Shown here: positions 1 through 7,583 of the stretch, piece after piece
Position numbering within the stretch: position 1 is the stretch's first letter
Layout: the number at the start of each line of letters is the position of its first letter
Source: Vicinamibacterales bacterium
GTDB taxonomy: Bacteria; Acidobacteriota; Vicinamibacteria; Vicinamibacterales; UBA2999
Reading direction: 5' to 3'
Assembly (NCBI GenBank): GCA_041394705.1
Contig: JAWKHS010000007.1
Coordinates: forward strand, 248,001-312,000
DNA: 64,000 nucleotides
Position numbers and translations under genes: made by a program
Notes under the pieces: model-generated
Told to the model about the DNA's origin: nothing
Databases searched by the model: none
The model's input: only the letters and a program-made list of their open reading frames with translations

Positions 1-1553
1 GCCCGCGCCTCCAACCGGCCGCTCAGGCCCGGGCGCTCCAGCGTGCCCTGCATGGAGAAGCGCCCTTCCGCCGCTCCCGAGATCTGCGCGATCCCGTCGG
101 GCACGGCGAAACCGGCGCGAACCGCGGCGGCCGCGGCCCGGCCCACGTCGCCGATGTCGACATCGAGAGGGCCCGAGAGCGGGGACGCCGCCGGCGTGGC
201 GGCATCGGGCCACGACACCGTGCCCGACGCACGGACGGTGTCGAGCACGCGGTGATCGTGCTGCACGGTCCAGCGATCGCGATCGAGCACGGCCGTCCAC
301 GTCCCCGCCACCGGAACCCTGTTGGCGCGGGTCAGCGGTCGGCTCACGCCCGTCGCGTGCAGCGACATCGGCGCTTCGGGCGACGCCAGTTGGATGGCGA
401 CACGGCCATCCTCACGGGCGGCCACTGCGACGGGGTCCGCATCCCCCGCGGCCACGGCGACGTCGAGATCCACGTCGTGGAACGTCGCCGTCATGTCGCT
501 CGACCGGGTCTCGAAGGTGTAGGTGAACGCGCCGTCGATGACGCCGGCGGGGTCCGCGGCCCCGGGCGCCGGCGCCGTCACCGCGAACGGCCGCACGTCC
601 GCGCGCTCGGGCGTCAGGCGCAGATCCCCCTTCACCCGAAGGCCGGCGGCACGCCCGACCTGGAGGGCGTCCGACGAGAACGACGCCGTCAGCACGTACT
701 CGCCGAGCGGTCCGGTCATGCCGCCCTCGAAGGTGCCGGCGCCCGTCACGGGCGTCGGGGGCGGCGTCCACGCCGCGAGCGCGGCGAAGTCGAGCGACCC
801 CTCGAGCGTGAGCGCGAGCCGCGTGTCGTCGAGGACGCGCTCGACGCGGCCGCCGACGACGATCCGGCCCTCCGGCAGCGGCACGGTCAGCGCCTGCAGC
901 GAGACGTTCGATCCGTCGAACGCGAGGCGGCCCTCGATCGCGCCGCTGGTCGTGTCGTGCCCGGCGAGCCGCACGTGGAGCCGTTCCGCCCGCAGCGATC
1001 CGCTGGCTCCGGCGAACACGCGAATCACCCGCTCGTCGAGCGCGGCCGTGATGCCGCGGACGTTGACCTCCGCGTCGGCCGTGCGATCCACGTAGTCCAG
1101 GTCGAGCGCCGCGAGACGCAGACCGCGCACGTCGAACCGGCGCGGCTGCAGCGGCGGCGGATCGCCGGACGACGGAGGCAGGTTGACGAGGACGCCGTCC
1201 TCGCGCACCAGGCGGACGTGGGCGTCCGACACGTCGAGCATCGACACGCGCACCGCGCCGGTCAGGACCGCCCACGGCAGGCGCACGTCGACGCGTCCCG
1301 CCGTGAAGAACGGGTCGTCGGCATGGCCCGTGGCCGCCAGCCGTACGCCCTCCAGGGTGATGCGCCGCGTGAACAGGTTGAGCTGCAGCCGGCCGGCCGA
1401 GAGGTCGATCGAGCGCGCAGCCGCCAGGCGGACGAGCCACTGGAGCCCCCAGCGGCCCGCGGCCGGCGTGTGCGCGAACACGACCAGCACGCCGACGAGC
1501 CCGACCAGCGTCGCGGCCGCCCATGCGAGGCGGCGCGGCACGTACACCTTCAC
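1..1553 (-). CDS. TamB/AsmA-like inner-membrane-anchored protein, 3' part beyond the window
   Basis: The frame stays open from a GTG at 1553 to the left edge, about 517 residues. The N-terminus has one hydrophobic anchor (LAWAAATLVGLVGVLVVF), then a long beta-rich region with repeated short motifs such as DVRGLRLAALDLDYV and TLERPGLSGRLEAR, the alternating pattern of AsmA/TamB/DUF490 proteins. Family knowledge: these span the periplasm and help lipid or outer-membrane protein transport. I infer only that broad role. The GTG at 1547 is an alternative start; no ATG is available near the N-terminus and no strong ribosome binding site is visible. It is divergent from the selenoprotein gene. Confidence 0.65.
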   Translation of the reverse strand, partial: MKVYVPRRLAWAAATLVGLVGVLVVFAHTPAAGRWGLQWLVRLAAARSIDLSAGRLQLNLFTRRITLEGVRLAATGHADDPFFTAGRVDVRLPWAVLTGAVRVSMLDVSDAHVRLVREDGVLVNLPPSSGDPPPLQPRRFDVRGLRLAALDLDYVDRTADAEVNVRGITAALDERVIRVFAGASGSLRAERLHVRLAGHDTTSGAIEGRLAFDGSNVSLQALTVPLPEGRIVVGGRVERVLDDTRLALTLEGSLDFAALAAWTPPPTPVTGAGTFEGGMTGPLGEYVLTASFSSDALQVGRAAGLRVKGDLRLTPERADVRPFAVTAPAPGAADPAGVIDGAFTYTFETRSSDMTATFHDVDLDVAVAAGDADPVAVAAREDGRVAIQLASPEAPMSLHATGVSRPLTRANRVPVAGTWTAVLDRDRWTVQHDHRVLDTVRASGTVSWPDAATPAASPLSGPLDVDIGDVGRAAAAAVRAGFAVPDGIAQISGAAEGRFSMQGTLERPGLSGRLEAR

Positions 1554-1628
1554 CGTCCCATCATATGGTCCTGGCACGCGCGGCCGAGCACGCCCCGCGG
1601 GCTGTTACCATGTCAGCCAGGAGGGAGC

Positions 1629-2174
1629 ATGAACGTTGGCAAGTGGCTCAAGTTCGGGTTCACGGTGGCGTTCAGCCTCGGAGCAGCGGCCTTCGGCCGG
1701 GGGCAGACCATGACGGAACTCAGGGTCGGCGATCAGGCGCCGAATTTCTCGCTTCGCGGCTCGGACGGCAAGACGCACACACTCGACGAGTACCGGGGCA
1801 AGAGCGCCGTGGTCCTCGCGTGGTTCCCGAAGGCGTTCACCGGCGGTTGAACGATCGAATGCAAGTCGCTCCGTGAGAGCGGCGACGCGATTCGGGCGTT
1901 CCAGGTGGCGCACTTCGCGGTGAGCGTGGACACGCCGGACGAGAACAAGAAGTTCGCCGAGCACGTCGAGGCGGACTACCCGATCCTCGCGGATCCGACC
2001 AAGGCCACGGCCACGGCGTACGGCGTGCTCGGCGCGTCGGGCGTCGCGAACCGGTGGACGTTCTACATCGGCCTGGACGGGAAGATTCAGTACATCGAGA
2101 AAGCCGTGAAGGTCGCCAGCGCGGGCCCCGACGTGGCGGCTCGGCTCGCCGCGCTGAACGTCGCCAAACGCTGA
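1629..2174 (+). CDS. Peroxiredoxin-like (AhpC/TSA, redoxin) selenoprotein with in-frame TGA
   Basis: Reading TGA 1848-1850 as selenocysteine gives one 181-residue redoxin. The ATG at 1629 follows a strong GGAGGG site. A hydrophobic N-terminus (residues 5-25) suggests export; ATG 1710 would give a cytosolic form. Sec74 sits in PKAFTGGUTIEC, exactly where AhpC/TSA peroxiredoxins carry the peroxidatic cysteine, with Cys78 four residues on. The frame continues without another stop through AHFAVSVDTPDENKKFAEH and the usual TlpA/AhpC end (WTFYIGLDGKIQYIEK). A hairpin starts 14 nt after the TGA. Family knowledge: Sec-containing redoxins of this type occur in bacteria and reduce peroxides. Selenocysteine insertion is inferred; no sel genes lie in the window. 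A conventional gene caller would report two fragments. Confidence 0.87.
1865..1886 (+). promoter_or_regulatory. Candidate bacterial SECIS hairpin
   Basis: Within the coding sequence, 14 nt downstream of the TGA, CGCTC (1867-1871) pairs perfectly with GAGCG (1877-1881) across a 5-nt loop CGTGA. GT (1865-1866) can pair with AC (1885-1886) below a small bulge. Position and size match bacterial SECIS elements, which bind SelB just after the Sec codon. Confidence 0.6.
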
Positions 2175-2193
2175 CGTCGCCGTCTGACAAGGC

Positions 2194-2225
2194 ACGGGAC
2201 CAGCCGCCGCCGCGACTGGTCCCGT
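2194..2225. terminator. Hairpin between convergent genes
   Basis: ACGGGACCAG (2194-2203) and CTGGTCCCGT (2216-2225) form a perfect 10-bp stem with a 12-nt loop, 19 bp past the selenoprotein stop and before the convergent S74 gene. There is no T tract, so it may be a bidirectional hairpin aided by Rho. Confidence 0.5.
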
Positions 2226-2276
2226 TGCTCCGTGATGGCGCGCCCACGCGCGGCAGCGCCGGGCTCCGCGCGATGC

Positions 2277-4112
2277 TCAGTGGCGGGCCGCGGTCAGGCC
2301 GTCCACGATCGCGCGCAGCTGCCGGACCTCATCGGTCAGCGCGGTGCGTTCCCGCTCCAGCCGCTGCACCTCCTCGATGAGGAGCGCCGGCAGCACGTGA
2401 TACATCACCGTCGCCGGCTGGCCGTCGGCGTCGTAGGCGACCAGTTCCGGCAGCACCTCCGCCACTTCTTCCGCGATCAGGCCGTACTGCACGGGCTTGG
2501 TGCCGTCGGCGAACGGCTGCTTGTAGCGGAAGTGCACCGGCCGCAGCTGCTGCAGCCGCTCGCCGATCGTGCCCAGATCGTGGATGTCCTCCTTGAACCG
2601 GCGGGAGGAGCTGACGGTGCCGAGCTGCCCGGAGCTGTCGATCACCACGCCGACGGCGTTCGAAAAGGCGGTGGTGACGCCGCGGATGCCCATGACGAAG
2701 GCGCGCGTCTGGAGCCCGGTCCTGCCGATGCGGATCGTGCCGTCCTCGGAGCTGACGCCACTCGAGGAGATGTAGACGTTCTCGCTGCCCGTGACCAGCG
2801 TCCCGCCGCCGTTGTCGCCGAGCGCGACGTTGTTGGAGCCACCGTTCAGGTTGCGCAGCGCGAGGTAGCCGATCGCGGTGTTCCTGTCGTCGCTGGTGCT
2901 CGCGCCCAGCACCCCGTGGCCGATGCCGACGTTGAAGTTCCCGTCAGTGGTCGAGTCCAGGGTGCCGACGCCGAGCCCGACGTTCCGCTGCCCCGTCAGG
3001 TTGGCGCCGAGCGCGTCCAGTCCGACCGCGATGTTCTCGGGCGCGGTGGTGGCCGCGTCGAGCGCGCGCGATCCGACGGCGGTATTCGCGTTGCCGCCGA
3101 GCGTGACGCCCACGAGCGCGTGGTATCCCACCGCGACGTTGTCCTGACCGGGAGTCGCGCCTGCCATGGCGGCGTCACCGACGGCCGTGTCACGCTGCGC
3201 GGCCGTGTAGACCCCGTGCGTGTGATCGGCCCGCGCGGGGAACGGCGACGTGCCCGTGCCCGAGCCGTAGTCCACCGCGAGTGCAACGGCGCCCGCCGTG
3301 CCTCCGCCACTCAGTCCAAGGCCTGCCGTCACGGCCGTGATGTCGCCGGTGCCGACGTCGTCCACCTCGCAGGTCACCGAGCCGTCGCCCGCGATCTGCC
3401 GGATCGACTGACCCGCCGGACAGCCGCCAGACACGCGCGCCTGCACCGCCGACGGATTGACCGCCAGAGTCACGGCGCCCGAGGTCCCGCCTCCGGTCAG
3501 CCCGAGGCCCGCGTTCACGGCCGTGATGTCGCCGCCCGACGAGGCCGTGACCGACTCGCACGCCACGCTGCCGTCCTGGTTCACGCCCGACATCAACTCG
3601 CCCGACGGGCACGCCGTCGCGATGCGCTGCTGGATCTGGCTGGCATCCACGTCCACGGCTCCGATCGATCCATCCACGATCGCCGCGCTGTCCACCGTCG
3701 GCGCCGCCACCGGCCTCGGGCTGCCGCCGAGCGGCGCGGCCCCGAACACCAGCGTCCCGGTGGCGCCGGTGCTGTCCGTCCACGGACCGCCCAGCGTCGT
3801 CAGCGAGATCGTGCCGTCGATGTGCACGGGCTTTCCGCCCGGCGTCGCCACGACGGTCAGCCCCAGTCCGATGCTGCCGTCGGGATTCGGAAACGCCATC
3901 CCCACCACCGCGCCCCGCCGCGGCGCACCGCACTGGTCGTCGTAGCCGTCCAGCGTGTACACGGCGCCGTCCGCCGTGACGTTCACCGTCACCACGTTGC
4001 AGAACGGGCTCAGGGTCCAGCTGAACGAGCCCAGCGGCTGCGCGCCCGCCAGGCCCGCCGAGGCGGCCACCATTCCCACCGCCACCAGTGCCCGTCCGAG
4101 GATCTGTTGCAT
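2277..4112 (-). CDS. Secreted tail-fibre-like protein with C-terminal S74 intramolecular chaperone domain
   Basis: 611 residues from ATG 4112, which has AGGAGG nine bases upstream and starts a clear signal peptide (MQQILGRALVAVGMVAAS...AGAQ). A longer frame to 4214 has no such site and would only just precede the kinase stop. After a beta-rich N-terminal region come YadA/Hia-head-like repeats (NTAVGSRALD, ENIAVGLDALG, RNVGLGVGTL, FNVGIGHGVLG), which in other proteins form trimeric beta-helices. The last ~110 residues (SSRRFKEDIHDLGTIGERL, YGLIAEEVAEVLPELV, then a coiled coil) match the peptidase S74 domain, which trimerises and self-cleaves at its N-terminal serine. Likely a cell-surface trimeric fibre. 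It lies 76 bp behind the kinase on the same strand. Confidence 0.8.
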   Translation of the reverse strand: MQQILGRALVAVGMVAASAGLAGAQPLGSFSWTLSPFCNVVTVNVTADGAVYTLDGYDDQCGAPRRGAVVGMAFPNPDGSIGLGLTVVATPGGKPVHIDGTISLTTLGGPWTDSTGATGTLVFGAAPLGGSPRPVAAPTVDSAAIVDGSIGAVDVDASQIQQRIATACPSGELMSGVNQDGSVACESVTASSGGDITAVNAGLGLTGGGTSGAVTLAVNPSAVQARVSGGCPAGQSIRQIAGDGSVTCEVDDVGTGDITAVTAGLGLSGGGTAGAVALAVDYGSGTGTSPFPARADHTHGVYTAAQRDTAVGDAAMAGATPGQDNVAVGYHALVGVTLGGNANTAVGSRALDAATTAPENIAVGLDALGANLTGQRNVGLGVGTLDSTTDGNFNVGIGHGVLGASTSDDRNTAIGYLALRNLNGGSNNVALGDNGGGTLVTGSENVYISSSGVSSEDGTIRIGRTGLQTRAFVMGIRGVTTAFSNAVGVVIDSSGQLGTVSSSRRFKEDIHDLGTIGERLQQLRPVHFRYKQPFADGTKPVQYGLIAEEVAEVLPELVAYDADGQPATVMYHVLPALLIEEVQRLERERTALTDEVRQLRAIVDGLTAARH

Positions 4113-4188
4113 CGTCGATGCCTCCTGGACGGGATCGCGTCGTCCCGGCGGAATCCCGGACATCGCCGGACGTCGCGACGTGCGCGCG

Positions 4189-6849
4189 CTACTTGCGTTC
4201 AGGCCCCTCGGCACTTAGCGGCCCGGCGGCGGCCAGTGCCCGGTCCAGCGCCGCGCGGGCGTCGGTGATCCGCTGGTGGCCGGCGGGGTGCAGCGCCGTC
4301 CGGACGGCGAGGGCGCTCCGGTAGCTGCCGACGGCCTCGGCGGGGCGGTGCGCCAGCATCCAGTGATCGCCAAGGCCGCTGAGGGCGATGGCCGTGTAGA
4401 CATCGCCCTCGCCGAAGGCCGCGCGCGCGATGCGCAGCTCCTCGGTCCGAAGCGTCAACGCCTCGTCCATCCGTCCCGCCGCCTCCAGCAGGCCGGCCAG
4501 CGCGCGTCTCGCGCCGAGCGCGATCGGGTTGCCCTCGCCGAGCGCGCCCACCGCGGACGCCAGCGCCGCGCGCTGCGTGGCCACGGCCTGCGCGGTGTAG
4601 CCCCGCTCCTGCTCGATGCTGGCCAGGGTCTGCGTGCTGATGGCGGTCTCGCGGTGCGTGGCGCCGTACAACCGCGTGAACATCTGGAGGCTCTGGCGGG
4701 CAAGCGCCTCGGCGTCGTCGAGCCGTCCCTGGTCGCGGACGTCGCGCGCGAGCTCGCCGAGGCACGTCGCGACGTCCTGGTGATCGCCGTCGTAGAGACT
4801 GCGCGCGAGTTCGAGCGCCTCGCGGTAGATCGGCTCGGCGCCGGGTGCGTCGCGCTGGAAGCGATGGCGGAGGCGCGCGAGCCCCATGAGCGCTTCGACC
4901 TTGGCCGGCGACGGATCGCGGATCGCCCGGCCGACCTCGACGGCCTCGCGCAGGTAGCGCTCGCCGAGCGCGAGATCCCCACTCCGGTGGTAGACCATTC
5001 CCAGCTCGTAGACGGCGGCCATCAGGTCGGCCGCCGGCGCCTCCGGCATGCGGCGCCACGTGTCCACGGCTTCCACGAGCAACGGGCGGGCGTCGGCGTT
5101 CCTGTTCTGGAAGCCGAGCGTACGGCCGAGGGCGACGAGCGTCCGCGCCAGGGCGTCGACGGGCGCCGAGAGCGTGCGCTGCAGGCTCAGCGCCTCGCGC
5201 AGACGACGTTCGGCGGCCTGGAAGTCGCTCCGCAGGATCAGCAGGTCGCCGAGCTGCTTGAGGGTCTCGGCCTGGGCCAGCGAGCCCTCCGGCTGCGACT
5301 GGCGCTGCAGCGACAGCGCGCGCTCGAGCACTTCCGTGCCCCGCGTGTGGAGGGCGAGATTGCCGTACACCCGGCCCACGATGGCGAAGAGCTGCGCCTG
5401 CGTGGCGGGATCGCCGGCCAGTTCGGTGGCGATACGCTCGGCGCCCGTGTCCAGGAACGCGCGCGGCGACGCCGCGTCGCCGCCGGCCGGCGCGGCGCCC
5501 GCGAGCGAGAAGAGGTCGCCGAGCAGCCGTGACACGCGCTCGGCGCGCTGCGACTGCTGCCTGGCGCGGTTGCGCTCCTCGGCCACGGCGATGGCCTGCC
5601 GGACGGCGAGGACGCCGAAGGCGGCGACCGACAGCACCAGCAGGGCGGTGGCCGCCGTGCCCCAGCGGTGGCGCTGGAGGAACCGGCGCGTCCGGTACGC
5701 GGCCGACGCGGGCCGGGCGAGCACCGGCCGCCCCTCGATCAGGCGGCCGATCTCGTCGGCGAGCTGCCCGGCCGAGCCGTACCGGCGTCCGGGCTCGGGA
5801 TCCATCGCCTTCTGGACGACGCGATCGATGTCGCCCGACAACTCGCGCGCGAGCCGTGCCGGCGTGGTGTCGCGCGCGCCGGCCGTGGCGCGCGCGCGTT
5901 CGCCCGACCCCTCCTGGCGCGAGGCGGCGAGCCGCGCGACCGCCGCGCTGGGCGCCGTCGGGGGCGCCTGGTGACTGCTGTCGCTCGTGGCGCCCGCGGG
6001 GCGAAGACCGGTGAGGAGCTCGAACAGGACCGCTCCGAGCACGTAGACGTCCGTGGCCGTGGTGACGGGCTGGCCCTGGAGCTGCTCCGGCGCGGCGTAG
6101 GCCGGCGTCAGGGCCCGCCACGCGGACTCGGTCGCCTCGACCGCGCGTCCTTCGGGCTCCAGCAGCTTGGCGATGCCGAAGTCCAGCAGCTTCACCTCGC
6201 CGGATCTCGACACGAAGATGTTCGTGGGCTTGAGGTCGCGGTGGACGACGAGCGCCTGGTGGGCGTGCTGGGTCGCTTCGCACACGACGCGGAACAGGCG
6301 GAGCCGTTCGGCCACCGGGAGCTGCCGGGCATCGCAGGCCGCGGTGATGGGCTGGCCGTCGACGAATTCCATCACCAGGTACGGCGACCCTTCCGGGGTC
6401 GTGCCGGCGTCGATGAGATGGGCGATGTTCGGATGCGTGAGCCGGGCGAGCGCCTCCAGCTCGACGGCGAACCGCGACGACTGGGGCCCGGCCGCCGCGC
6501 CCGGGACGAGTTTGAGCGCGACCTTCTGCCGGTACTGGCCGTCGGCCCGTTCGGCCAGGTACACGGTGCCCATCCCGCCGTGCCCGAGGACGTCCACGAC
6601 CTTCCACGGGCCGAGCCGCATGCCCACGATCGGATCGGCCGCGGAGGCGGCGGGGGGATCGGACACGAGGCGCTCAATGGCCAGGGCGCGCTCGGGGGCG
6701 TCGGCCTCGAGCATCGCTTCCACTTCCGCGCGCAGCGCCGGGTCCTCGGGACAGGCCTGGGTCAGGAAGGCCGCCCGTGCGTCCGGGGGCCGTTCGCGCG
6801 CGGCGTGGAACAGGGCGTCGAGCGCCTGCCAGTGTGACTGGGCGTCCAT
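4189..6849 (-). CDS. Membrane-anchored Ser/Thr protein kinase with TPR tail
   Basis: 886 residues from ATG 6849. Residues 1-75 are a helical region found in sigma-linked kinases of this type. The Hanks-type kinase domain (about 80-375) has the glycine loop GHGGMGTVY, Lys113 in VALKL, HRDLKPTN (Asp205), DFG (Asp223) and APEQL, so all catalytic residues are present. One transmembrane helix follows (about 396-416), then some 450 residues of TPR-like helical repeats outside the membrane or in the periplasm. It begins 41 bp after the ECF sigma gene. Such kinase/sigma pairs are common in Acidobacteria and probably act in one signalling route. The substrate is unknown. Confidence 0.88.
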   Translation of the reverse strand: MDAQSHWQALDALFHAARERPPDARAAFLTQACPEDPALRAEVEAMLEADAPERALAIERLVSDPPAASAADPIVGMRLGPWKVVDVLGHGGMGTVYLAERADGQYRQKVALKLVPGAAAGPQSSRFAVELEALARLTHPNIAHLIDAGTTPEGSPYLVMEFVDGQPITAACDARQLPVAERLRLFRVVCEATQHAHQALVVHRDLKPTNIFVSRSGEVKLLDFGIAKLLEPEGRAVEATESAWRALTPAYAAPEQLQGQPVTTATDVYVLGAVLFELLTGLRPAGATSDSSHQAPPTAPSAAVARLAASRQEGSGERARATAGARDTTPARLARELSGDIDRVVQKAMDPEPGRRYGSAGQLADEIGRLIEGRPVLARPASAAYRTRRFLQRHRWGTAATALLVLSVAAFGVLAVRQAIAVAEERNRARQQSQRAERVSRLLGDLFSLAGAAPAGGDAASPRAFLDTGAERIATELAGDPATQAQLFAIVGRVYGNLALHTRGTEVLERALSLQRQSQPEGSLAQAETLKQLGDLLILRSDFQAAERRLREALSLQRTLSAPVDALARTLVALGRTLGFQNRNADARPLLVEAVDTWRRMPEAPAADLMAAVYELGMVYHRSGDLALGERYLREAVEVGRAIRDPSPAKVEALMGLARLRHRFQRDAPGAEPIYREALELARSLYDGDHQDVATCLGELARDVRDQGRLDDAEALARQSLQMFTRLYGATHRETAISTQTLASIEQERGYTAQAVATQRAALASAVGALGEGNPIALGARRALAGLLEAAGRMDEALTLRTEELRIARAAFGEGDVYTAIALSGLGDHWMLAHRPAEAVGSYRSALAVRTALHPAGHQRITDARAALDRALAAAGPLSAEGPERK

Positions 6850-6890
6850 CGGTTGAGTGGGATCGCGTCGAAACGCGGCGGAACTGGACG

Positions 6891-7475
6891 TCAGGCGGCG
6901 ATGTCGCGCCCGAGCTCCTTGCGGAGCCAGGCGCGGGCCGTCGTCCAGTCGCGCTGGACGGTCTTGGCCGAGACGCCCAACGCCGTGGCGGTCTCGTCCA
7001 GGGTGAGGCCGGCGAAGACCCGGTGTTCCACGACGGACGCCACGCGGGCGTCGAGATCGCGCAGCCGGCCCAGGACGTCGTCGAGCGCCAGCACCTCCTC
7101 GGCCTCGACGTCGCTCAGCCAGGCAGCCACCTCGACGTCGTGGATGGAGTCCACTGCCGCGCCCGCGCCGCGCTTCACCCGCTTCCGGCGGCGCGCGTGG
7201 TCCACGATGACGCGCCGCATCACGCACGCCGCGGCGCCGAGGAAGGCCGCCCGATCGCACGCCTGGATCCGCCGCTGCTGGCGAAGCCGCAGGTAGGTCT
7301 CGTGGACCACCGTCGTGGCCGAGATCACGTCAGGGGCCTCGGCGCGCACCTGGCGGCGGGCGACCTGCCTGAGCTGCTCGTAGACGTACGGCAGGATGTG
7401 GTCCAGCGCGTCACCCTGGCCGTCGCTCCATCGCGAGAGCCACTCGGTGACGGGCCCGGCGAGTGCGGTGCCCAT
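6891..7475 (-). CDS. ECF RNA polymerase sigma factor (kinase-associated subfamily)
   Basis: 194 residues from ATG 7475, preceded by AAAGGA. Region 2 includes LPYVYEQLRQVARRQVRAEA and VHETYLRL; region 4 is a helix-turn-helix (LTLDETATALGVSAKTVQRDW). Length and motifs fit the Sig-70 X6 (TIGR02999-like) group, usually paired with Ser/Thr kinases in place of an anti-sigma factor, as here. A longer frame upstream to 7550 lacks a better start. It probably directs RNA polymerase to a small regulon including the downstream kinase and perhaps the S74 protein. Confidence 0.88.
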   Translation of the reverse strand: MGTALAGPVTEWLSRWSDGQGDALDHILPYVYEQLRQVARRQVRAEAPDVISATTVVHETYLRLRQQRRIQACDRAAFLGAAACVMRRVIVDHARRRKRVKRGAGAAVDSIHDVEVAAWLSDVEAEEVLALDDVLGRLRDLDARVASVVEHRVFAGLTLDETATALGVSAKTVQRDWTTARAWLRKELGRDIAA

Positions 7476-7583
7476 ACGTCGTCCTTTCCGGGGAGGCTGG
7501 GATTGTAGCAGCGTCGCCGCCGCAAGCCCCCTCTTGCACGTAGCGCGCACGGGCCGGGAAGCCCCTCACGCCGGACGAGGCGG

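Noticed and set aside
1905..2174. 89-residue protein starting at 1905
   Set aside because: It is the C-terminal half of the selenoprotein; the frame is the same and only TGA 1848-1850 separates the parts.
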